Source: Pseudomonadota bacterium (GTDB lineage Bacteria > Pseudomonadota > Gammaproteobacteria > GCA-001735895). From it: a stretch of 12,355 bases of DNA. The position numbers were made by a program, and so were the translations under genes. Below the pieces are notes generated by a model. That model made no database searches, was not told the origin of the DNA, and saw only the letters and a list, made by a program, of their open reading frames with translations. Where the stretch lies: the NCBI GenBank assembly GCA_022545625.1, contig JACZQS010000030.1:1-12355 (forward strand), given 5' to 3'. This document shows, in pieces, positions 6,953 to 12,355 of the stretch; positions within the stretch are counted from its first letter, which is position 1, and every line of letters begins with the position of its first letter.

Positions 6953-6982
6953 ATTTTACAGGGATACGATTAAACTTGTCCA
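6953..6982 (-). promoter_or_regulatory. Promoter of the yceD-rpmF-plsX-fabH cluster
   Basis: On the minus strand there is a -35 TGGACA (6977-6982, five of six consensus bases), an 18-bp spacer, and a -10 TAAAAT (6953-6958, five of six). The predicted start near 6946 would leave a leader of only about zero to three nucleotides before the TTG/ATG of yceD. Either the message is nearly leaderless or the true promoter lies elsewhere in the 173-nt divergent gap. Confidence 0.5.
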
Positions 6983-7026
6983 TGCCTAATAGAAACAGTT
7001 TTCATGGATTTAGATAAGGTTGCGGC

Positions 7027-7084
7027 TATACTGAACTTCCGCTGGCCCGTGGGTCGGGGGGTTAATTCCGGGTAGCCAACCCGG
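7027..7084 (+). promoter_or_regulatory. Candidate maf promoter -10 and leader hairpin
   Basis: The plus strand has TATACT at 7027-7032 (five of six -10 bases) without a clear -35. The implied leader of about 77 nt is rich in G runs and contains a perfect 6-bp hairpin, CCGGGT (7068-7073) with ACCCGG (7079-7084), around the loop AGCCA. TTTCG follows the hairpin. It does not match any riboswitch I recognise, and the hairpin is too short to call a terminator with confidence. Confidence 0.3.
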
Positions 7085-7116
7085 GTTTCGTATCTATCTT
7101 TCATTCAGGAAATCTA

Positions 7117-7698
7117 TTGCAAGCACCCATAATTCTGGCTAGCAGTTCTCCGTTCCGCAAGGCCTTACTAGAGCGACTGAACCTGCCCTTTGAGTGCCAC
7201 GCACCGGAGATAGAGGAAAGCCGCCAGGCCGGCGAATCTGCCGGGGCATATGTCTGTCGGCTGGCTGAGCAAAAAGCCCGGGCGATTAGCAGCCAGTTTC
7301 CAGAAGCGGTCGTCATCGGATCAGATCAATGCGCCCTGCTTGGAGATCAAATTCTGGGAAAGCCCAGTGGCCCGGAAAACGCCTTGAAGCAATTGAAGGC
7401 AGCCCAGGGAGAGACTGTTATTTTTCACACCGGCCTGTGCGTGATGCAGGCATCGAGCGCATTTTCGGAAATTGACGATATCCTCTGCGAGGTCAAATTC
7501 CGTCGCTTGAGTGATCAACAGCTAAACCACTACCTGCAGGTTGAACAACCCTACCAATGTGCCGGAAGTTTTAAATCGGAGGAATACGGTGCGGTGCTAT
7601 TCGATCACCAGCGGGGTGACGATCCAACTGCATTGATCGGACTACCTTTAATTCGTTTGGTCAGCATGCTGGAAAACGCCGGAATTACGGTCATTTGA
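7117..7698 (+). CDS. maf: Maf-family nucleotide pyrophosphatase, YceF type
   Basis: Maf proteins hydrolyse non-canonical nucleoside triphosphates to monophosphates; E. coli YceF prefers 7-methyl-GTP. The 193-residue protein has the N-terminal substrate loop ILASSSPFRKALLERL (6-21), VIGSDQ (66-71) with the catalytic-base aspartate D70, GKP (81-83), and CAGSFKSEEYG (148-158). The last is the YceF-subgroup form, where dTTP/UTP-type Maf proteins differ. The start is TTG at 7117-7119, preceded by AGGAA at 7107-7111, a well-placed ribosome site; no ATG fits. The neighbours rluC/sppA and yceD also support the YceF subgroup. Its 3' end overlaps the convergent sppA by 8 nt. The exact substrate here is inferred from the subgroup. 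Confidence 0.95.
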   Translation: MQAPIILASSSPFRKALLERLNLPFECHAPEIEESRQAGESAGAYVCRLAEQKARAISSQFPEAVVIGSDQCALLGDQILGKPSGPENALKQLKAAQGETVIFHTGLCVMQASSAFSEIDDILCEVKFRRLSDQQLNHYLQVEQPYQCAGSFKSEEYGAVLFDHQRGDDPTALIGLPLIRLVSMLENAGITVI

Positions 7699-8641
7699 TT
7701 TTCGATACGAAGTAGGTCTCTAACTGCTGGGCAATCACTGCACCAATGCGCTCGGCAATCCTGTCAATCAGATTGCCCCGGGGTGTAAAATTAACGATTA
7801 TTTCAGCTTTGATTACATCCCTGGCAACACTATTGGTAGTACCGTAATCATCAACCAAACCCAGTTCGATCGCCTTTTCTCCGGTCCAGATTAATCCGCT
7901 AAACAAATCGGCCTGCTGCGAAAGCCGCTCACCGCGCCCCTGTTTGACTGCGTCGATGAAGTGCTGATGAACTTCATTCAACATTTGTTGAAGGTGGGCT
8001 TTTTGCCCTGCATCCTCGGGTAAAAAAGGATCGAACAATCCCTTGTTATCTCCGGCAGTCAGCAACCGACGTTCGATTCCGAGCTTGTTTATCAACTCGA
8101 CAAATCCGAAGTTATCCATGCGCACGCCAATCGACCCGATAAGGCTGGATTTGTTGACATAAATTTGGTCTGCCGAGGCCGCAACAAAATAACCGCCCGA
8201 CGCTGCGATATCAGAAACCACAACGTATAACGGTATCGACTCGTGCTCGCGACGCAGGCGCTTAATCTCATCATAGATATAGGCGGCCTGTACCGGTGAT
8301 CCACCAGGGGAATTGATTTCAAGAATTACGCCCACCGTTTCTTCGTGTTCGAATGCCGACTCCAGCCCGGCAATCACAGTATCGGCGCCCGATTTTTCAC
8401 CCGACGAGATCAGGCCCACCATCCGCACCAGCGCAGTGTGTTTACCCTCGTCTGACAATTGACTGTCACCGAGACCACCACTACTTCCCGTTAATGCTAT
8501 ACCGACAACTGTTAAGTAAGCGAAAGTCAGGAACAGAAAAAATATACGCCAGCGACGTGAACGCCTTTGTTCATTGATAGCAGCGAATGCCAGTCGTTGC
8601 ACAATTGATTCGTAATCTGTTTTATCGTTGATGTCAGACAT
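7691..8641 (-). CDS. sppA: Signal peptide peptidase SppA, short S49 form
   Basis: This is a membrane-anchored serine protease of family S49 that degrades cleaved signal peptides within the membrane. From ATG 8639-8641 it has 316 residues. A basic cytosolic segment (QRRSRRWR) precedes one transmembrane helix at about residues 31-51, and the catalytic domain follows on the periplasmic side. It shows INSPGGSP (109-116), the nucleophile serine S148 in DIAASGGYF, and the general base lysine, probably K200 in AGDNKGLFDPF. This is the single-domain form, about half the length of E. coli SppA, like the Pseudomonas and Bacillus enzymes. An upstream in-frame TTG (8656) would add five residues; I prefer the ATG because MSD starts are common among relatives and a GAG lies at the expected distance. 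It converges on maf with an 8-nt overlap. Confidence 0.93.
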   Translation of the reverse strand: MSDINDKTDYESIVQRLAFAAINEQRRSRRWRIFFLFLTFAYLTVVGIALTGSSGGLGDSQLSDEGKHTALVRMVGLISSGEKSGADTVIAGLESAFEHEETVGVILEINSPGGSPVQAAYIYDEIKRLRREHESIPLYVVVSDIAASGGYFVAASADQIYVNKSSLIGSIGVRMDNFGFVELINKLGIERRLLTAGDNKGLFDPFLPEDAGQKAHLQQMLNEVHQHFIDAVKQGRGERLSQQADLFSGLIWTGEKAIELGLVDDYGTTNSVARDVIKAEIIVNFTPRGNLIDRIAERIGAVIAQQLETYFVSKIK

Positions 8642-8742
8642 CGGTGTTCTCGCCAATCCAGCGACTGGATTTCAAATAAGTGGTTGAATAAATACGCGGT
8701 GTTAATCGCCACAAGTGAGATTCTTCATACATACTGTAGTCT

Positions 8743-8770
8743 ATAATATGCCAATTTGCCGCCGGGTCAG
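8743..8770 (-). promoter_or_regulatory. Candidate sppA promoter
   Basis: On the minus strand there is CTGACC (8765-8770, four of six -35 bases), a 16-bp spacer, and TATTAT (8743-8748, five of six -10 bases), giving a leader of about 95 nt before sppA. The same AT core reads as a perfect TATAAT (8742-8747) on the plus strand, so the direction of the promoter is ambiguous. rluC read-through could also supply sppA. Confidence 0.35.
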
Positions 8771-8798
8771 GATGAGTAAGACCTGTTTTTTGAAGACC

Positions 8799-9749
8799 TT
8801 ATGCATGAGCTTCTATCAGGCGCTTGAACAAATCTGGTGATTCTGCATTGATAACAATCTCAGTACTGAACCTGGAATGTGGTAATTCGAGGCGACTCGC
8901 GTGTAACATCAGGCGCTTGATACCCCGCTTTCGCATCAACTTGTTAAAATTCGCATCTCCGTATTTTGTATCGCCTGCCAACTCGTGGCCTTCGGCCTGA
9001 CAGTGAACACGAATTTGATGCGTGCGACCCGTTAATAATTGAACCGACAGCAGGCTATATTCCTCGCCAGGCGTGATATGAATAATCCTGGTCAGTGCTT
9101 TCTGGCCTGTTGAATCTACATGAACTCGACGTTCGCCACTGGCCAGGGTGATTTTCTTCAACGCATGACCAATTTCCGTTTTGTGCTCGGGCCAGCGACC
9201 CTTAACAACTGCCAGGTAAAATTTTCCGATCGCATTGTCCCGTAAACAACCCTGCATTTCTAGCAACGACTGCCGATGTTTGGCTAATAACAGGCATCCA
9301 CTGGTATCGCGATCCAGGCGGTGCACAAGTTCTATCTCAGTTTCCGGTCGAATACGCCGCATGACATCGATGACTCCGAAACTGATACCCGACCCCGAGT
9401 GTACCGCCAGGCCAGCAGGCTTATCGATCACCAGCAGGTGCTTATTTTCGAATAGCACAGCTTGCTCGATACTCTCGATCAGGCCAGCTGGAATATAGGT
9501 ATTCGGATCGTGCTGCTGTCCGAGCCTGAGAGGCGGTATCCTGATGCGATCACCGATACCCAATTTATAATCGGGTTTACAGCGTTTTTTATTGACCCGT
9601 ACCTCACCCTTACGGATGATCCTGTATACCCGCGTTTTTGGTACACTTTTCAGAGTTTTAAGCAAAAAGTTATCCAGCCTCTGATCGACCTGGGCCGCAC
9701 CGACTTCGATAAAGCTAATTTTAGATTTTTGTGAGGAATTGGTATTCAA
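8799..9749 (-). CDS. rluC: 23S rRNA pseudouridine synthase RluC
   Basis: RluC converts three uridines of 23S rRNA (955, 2504 and 2580 in E. coli numbering) to pseudouridine. The 316-residue protein has an S4 RNA-binding domain at about 20-75 (RLDNFLL...RIIRKGEVRVN). The RluA-family catalytic domain follows, with HRLDRDTSG (143-151) carrying the catalytic aspartate D146, then LLTGRTHQIRVH (238-249) and the RLMLHA region (279-284). The only sensible start is TTG at 9747-9749: no in-frame ATG occurs before residue 130, and the S4 domain must be included. No Shine-Dalgarno is visible. The divergent neighbour rne supports RluC over RluA or RluD. Target sites here are inferred from the E. coli orthologue. 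Confidence 0.95.
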   Translation of the reverse strand: MNTNSSQKSKISFIEVGAAQVDQRLDNFLLKTLKSVPKTRVYRIIRKGEVRVNKKRCKPDYKLGIGDRIRIPPLRLGQQHDPNTYIPAGLIESIEQAVLFENKHLLVIDKPAGLAVHSGSGISFGVIDVMRRIRPETEIELVHRLDRDTSGCLLLAKHRQSLLEMQGCLRDNAIGKFYLAVVKGRWPEHKTEIGHALKKITLASGERRVHVDSTGQKALTRIIHITPGEEYSLLSVQLLTGRTHQIRVHCQAEGHELAGDTKYGDANFNKLMRKRGIKRLMLHASRLELPHSRFSTEIVINAESPDLFKRLIEAHA

Positions 9750-9773
9750 ATGATGGCAGCACTGTGAAAATGT

Positions 9774-9779
9774 GTTATA
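9774..9779 (-). promoter_or_regulatory. Candidate -10 element of rluC
   Basis: The minus strand has TATAAC at a distance that would give a leader of about 18 nt before the TTG start. No convincing -35 was found. The same bases overlap TATATT (9776-9781) on the plus strand, a possible -10 for rne, so the two divergent genes may share this AT-rich core. Confidence 0.3.
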
Positions 9780-10083
9780 TTTTAGGGCGTAGCATTGTAC
9801 TGCCTAATTCATGGGCAATACACTACCAAAATGGTTTTTTATAGGAAGCAAATCAAATAGATATTTGTTTTCTAACTAAGAGTAGTTCCTAGAAACCTCC
9901 TATCACAGCGGTTTAATTCAGGACAAAATTTACTGATCCCGGCTTATGTACAGTCTATTTTACAGCTATTTTCTGATCAAAAGCATTGAACTGATAAGCA
10001 GTTCAAACGATCCCGTGCGGCAACAATTAGCCAGCTATACGGGACACCCGATAAATAATTCAGACAAGCTTGAAATGACCAGT

Positions 10084-10106
10084 AATAAGCCTCTTATTCC
10101 AGGCAG
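10084..10106 (+). promoter_or_regulatory. Hairpin next to the rne ribosome-binding site
   Basis: AATAAG (10084-10089) pairs with CTTATT (10093-10098) across the loop CCT. Two nucleotides later comes the weak ribosome site AGGCAG (10101-10106), 8 nt before the ATG. The AU-rich hairpin and flanks are the kind of single-strand/stem boundary RNase E cuts, and folding here could affect ribosome access. Confidence 0.4.
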
Positions 10107-10114
10107 AATTACAC

Positions 10115-12355
10115 ATGAAACGTATTTTAATCAACGCCACACAGGCGGAAGAACTACGGGTGGCCATGGTAAATGGCCAACGCCTGTACGATCTAGACAT
10201 CGAGATTCCATCCCGAGAGCAGAAAAAATCTAATATTTACAAAGGCAAAATAACCCGCATCGAGCCCAGTCTCGAAGCCGCATTTGTAAATTACGGCGCA
10301 GAACGGCATGGATTTTTACCTTTCAAGGAAATCTCCAAGATTTATTTCAAGGAAAACGCCAGGGATGATAATGGCAAGCTGAATATCAAGGATGCTATTA
10401 AAGTCGACCAGGAAATAGTCGTCCAGATCGAAAAAGAAGAACGCGGCAACAAGGGTGCCGCGCTTACCAGTTTCATCAGCCTCGCCGGTCGTTTCCTGGT
10501 TGCAATGCCACAGAACCCCAGGGCAGGTGGCGTATCCCGGCGTATCGAAGGCGAAGACCGCGATTCGGTTAAAAAGGTAATGTCGGAAATTAACATGCCG
10601 GAAGGCATGGGCGTCATTGTTCGAACCGCTGGCGTTGGGCGTTCTAGCGAAGAAATGCAATGGGACCTCGACTATCTCAGCCAGGTGTGGATTGCAGTTG
10701 AAAAAGCCGCGGCCGCTAAAAAGGCCCCATTCCTGATATACCAGGAGTCGAACATAGTAATACGCGCGCTGCGCGATCACTACCGATCCGATGTCGGTGA
10801 AATCATCATAGATTCACCAGAGGCTTACCAGCAGGCGCATGACTTCATGTCGATGGTTATGCCTAACTCGTTGAATAAACTAAAGAAGTTTGACGACAAA
10901 CTGCCTTTATTCAATCGCTTTCAAATAGAAAACCAGATCGAATCCGCATTTTCTCGCGAGGTGACCCTACCCTCCGGTGGCGCTATTGTCATCGATCATA
11001 CCGAGGCACTGACTTCTATAGATATCAATTCTGCACGCGCCACCAAGGGCAGCGATATAGAAGATACGGCCAAACTAACCAATCTGGAAGCCGCTGATGA
11101 AATCGCCCGCCAGTTGCGAATACGCGATCTCGGTGGACTTATCGTGATCGATTTTATCGACATGATGCAAAACAAAAATCAACGTGAAGTCGAATCGAGA
11201 CTGCGAAGTGCTGTATATGATGATCGAGCCAGGGTTCAAATCGGACGCATATCCAGGTTCGGCCTGCTCGAAATGTCACGCCAGCGACTCCGCCCCTCCC
11301 TCGGAGAATCAAGTCAAATTGTTTGCCCGCGTTGTAGCGGTCAAGGTACCATTCGGGACATCGAATCCCTGTCCCTGGCGGTACTGCGTTTACTGGAAGA
11401 GGAATCATTAAAAGACAGCACCGGTAAAATACTGGCGAAAATTCCGGTCGAATGCGCCACTTACCTGTTGAACGAAAAACGCGACAAAATTGATGGTATT
11501 GAGCAGCGCCACAATGTAAAGGTGGTCGTGATTCCCGACCCCGGGTTAGAAACGCCTCATTACCTGATCGAACGAGTCAAGGAGGGAGATACTCATCGAC
11601 ACGAATCAAATTACAAGAAATCCTACGAACTCACAACTGAAGACGAAAGCATCGACCCGGTTGAGCTTAGCAGTCGTCAATCCACTCCCAGTGAAGTTCC
11701 TGCCGTGCAACATGTTGAACCACCGGGACTGAAACCACCATCGGCGACCAAAAAACAGGCAAGTAAGGAGCCTGGTATTGTCCGCAAACTGATTTCAGCG
11801 ATACTAGGAAGTAGTGAGAGCCCACAGGAAAGTCTGGTGGAAGTGTCCAGCGGTCAAAATCGTGGAAATCGCAACACCAGTCGAAACCGCCGTGGTAGGT
11901 ATCGCGGTAATGCGAACCGTAACCGTAGTAACACCGCAAAAAAGACCGTGGCAAGTGAAAATCAGCAGGCCGCTAAAGACTCAGATACCGATCAAAGTTC
12001 TGGTAAAAAAGCGGAAAGCGGCGAATCCAGACAGCCCAGGCCCCAAAAATCACGAGGTAATCGCCAGAACAGGTCGGGCAATCGACGACCCAGGGATAGT
12101 CGGGCTGATAAACCAGAACAATCGACCGCCGCTTCTAAAGAGACCAGCGATAAAAAACCACAGGAGTCGCAGGATAAGGCGAGCAAATCTAAACCGTCAT
12201 CTCCAAAACGCAGTCGTAGGGCAGTCAATGGTGAGTCACGAGATGGGCTTTCAGATTCGACTACAACCGGTAGGGAAGAGTCCAGCTCGGTAGAGTCGAT
12301 ACCAGTTGAATCCAAAACCGCTGAGTCGAAGCCAGTCGAAGCTAAGCCTGTCGAG
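10115..12355 (+). CDS. rne: Ribonuclease E, 5' part (runs off window)
   Basis: RNase E is the endonuclease that starts most mRNA decay and processes rRNA and tRNA precursors; its C-terminal half scaffolds the degradosome. From ATG 10115, 747 codons are open with no stop before the edge. The N-terminus MKRILINATQAEELRVA, the S1 domain (about 35-125), the 5'-phosphate sensor RTAGVG (170-175), the metal-binding D303 and D346, and the zinc-link CPRC (C404, C407) are all present. D303, D346, C404 and C407 have the same numbers as in E. coli. The scaffold half begins near 510. It has a short amphipathic segment EPGIVRKLISAILG (552-565), aligned with the membrane-binding segment A of E. coli. Arginine/asparagine-rich RNA-binding stretches follow at about 581-606 and 644-664, then a Ser/Lys/Glu/Pro-rich disordered tail. 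The 3' end is outside the window. RNase G is excluded by the long tail and segment A. Confidence 0.97.
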   Translation, partial: MKRILINATQAEELRVAMVNGQRLYDLDIEIPSREQKKSNIYKGKITRIEPSLEAAFVNYGAERHGFLPFKEISKIYFKENARDDNGKLNIKDAIKVDQEIVVQIEKEERGNKGAALTSFISLAGRFLVAMPQNPRAGGVSRRIEGEDRDSVKKVMSEINMPEGMGVIVRTAGVGRSSEEMQWDLDYLSQVWIAVEKAAAAKKAPFLIYQESNIVIRALRDHYRSDVGEIIIDSPEAYQQAHDFMSMVMPNSLNKLKKFDDKLPLFNRFQIENQIESAFSREVTLPSGGAIVIDHTEALTSIDINSARATKGSDIEDTAKLTNLEAADEIARQLRIRDLGGLIVIDFIDMMQNKNQREVESRLRSAVYDDRARVQIGRISRFGLLEMSRQRLRPSLGESSQIVCPRCSGQGTIRDIESLSLAVLRLLEEESLKDSTGKILAKIPVECATYLLNEKRDKIDGIEQRHNVKVVVIPDPGLETPHYLIERVKEGDTHRHESNYKKSYELTTEDESIDPVELSSRQSTPSEVPAVQHVEPPGLKPPSATKKQASKEPGIVRKLISAILGSSESPQESLVEVSSGQNRGNRNTSRNRRGRYRGNANRNRSNTAKKTVASENQQAAKDSDTDQSSGKKAESGESRQPRPQKSRGNRQNRSGNRRPRDSRADKPEQSTAASKETSDKKPQESQDKASKSKPSSPKRSRRAVNGESRDGLSDSTTTGREESSSVESIPVESKTAESKPVEAKPVE

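Larger units (their letters stand above)
9750..10114 (+). promoter_or_regulatory. rne 5' leader with several stem-loops
   Basis: The 365-nt gap between divergent rluC and rne holds no convincing gene. As plus-strand RNA it can form: a stem at 9797-9821 (8 bp with one C-A mismatch), extendable by GTAG/CTAC at 9789-9792 and 9823-9826; an 11-bp stem with two G-U pairs at 9843-9853/9863-9873; a 5-bp stem at 9874-9887; a perfect 8-bp stem at 9986-10006 with loop ATAAG; a small stem at 10040-10050; and a 6-bp stem at 10084-10098 next to the ribosome site. In E. coli a 361-nt rne leader with hairpins lets RNase E cleave its own message and so control its level. The similar length and structured nature suggest the same here. 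This is inference, and I could not match individual E. coli hairpins. Confidence 0.6.

Noticed and set aside
9946..10233. Open frame of 95 codons on the plus strand at the end of the rne leader
   Set aside because: It overlaps the first 119 nt of rne in another frame, has no recognisable domain and no good ribosome site, and its composition is that of read-through from leader into coding DNA.
10316..10780. Open frame of 154 codons on the minus strand
   Set aside because: It lies wholly antisense to the RNase E catalytic core, whose conserved residues explain the sequence; the antisense product resembles nothing known to me.
11814..12293. Open frame of 159 codons on the plus strand (and a 107-codon antisense frame at 11992-12315)
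   Set aside because: Both are shadow frames of the low-complexity, Arg/Ser/Lys-rich RNase E tail, which favours long stop-free alternative frames.
1..12355. Mobile element, phage, CRISPR, toxin-antitoxin or defence system
   Set aside because: No transposase, integrase, regular repeat array or defence domain is visible. All coding regions are recognisable housekeeping genes, and the tRNA 3' ends show no duplicated att-like segment.

Overview
This is a stretch of core chromosome from a gammaproteobacterium. The evidence is gene content, gene order and protein sequence. The order rne / rluC / maf(yceF) / yceD-rpmF-plsX-fabH is the one known from Escherichia coli. The order gacA(uvrY)-uvrC-pgsA-tRNA-Gly-tRNA-Cys is also the E. 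coli order (uvrY-uvrC-pgsA-glyW-cysT). The sppA gene between rluC and maf recalls Pseudomonas-type arrangements. Base composition looks moderate and even, with no visible phage, IS, CRISPR or integron sequence. I cannot name the genus.

Layout. Positions 51-323 (minus strand) hold tRNA-Cys(GCA) and tRNA-Gly(GCC), a hairpin plus T-run between them, and a strong sigma70-type promoter in front of tRNA-Gly. Positions 344-4028 (minus) hold a tight cluster read gacA, a family-5-type uracil-DNA glycosylase, uvrC, pgsA; the junctions are 3 nt, an 8-nt overlap and 18 nt. Positions 4107-6943 (minus) hold the ribosome/lipid cluster yceD-rpmF-plsX-fabH, with a strong hairpin between rpmF and plsX. In E. 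coli, fabD-fabG-acpP-fabF would follow fabH; here gacA follows directly. Positions 7117-7698 (plus) hold maf (YceF type), which runs tail-to-tail into sppA (minus, 7691-8641). rluC (minus, 8799-9749) is next, then a 365-nt structured leader, then rne (plus, from 10115). rne encodes RNase E and runs off the right edge after 747 codons.

How the genes work together. PlsX and FabH supply acyl-phosphate and start fatty-acid synthesis, and PgsA makes phosphatidylglycerol phosphate, so membrane lipid synthesis is represented in two neighbouring clusters. L32, YceD, RluC and RNase E belong to ribosome and RNA metabolism. UvrC and the uracil glycosylase are excision-repair proteins from two different pathways, overlapping in one transcript under the GacA regulator. 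SppA degrades membrane-embedded signal-peptide remnants. Maf/YceF clears non-canonical nucleotides.

I did not find an undescribed system. The points most worth a second look are the glycosylase-uvrC overlap, the join of the fab cluster to the gacA cluster, the multi-hairpin rne leader, the rpmF-plsX hairpin, and a possible near-leaderless yceD transcript.
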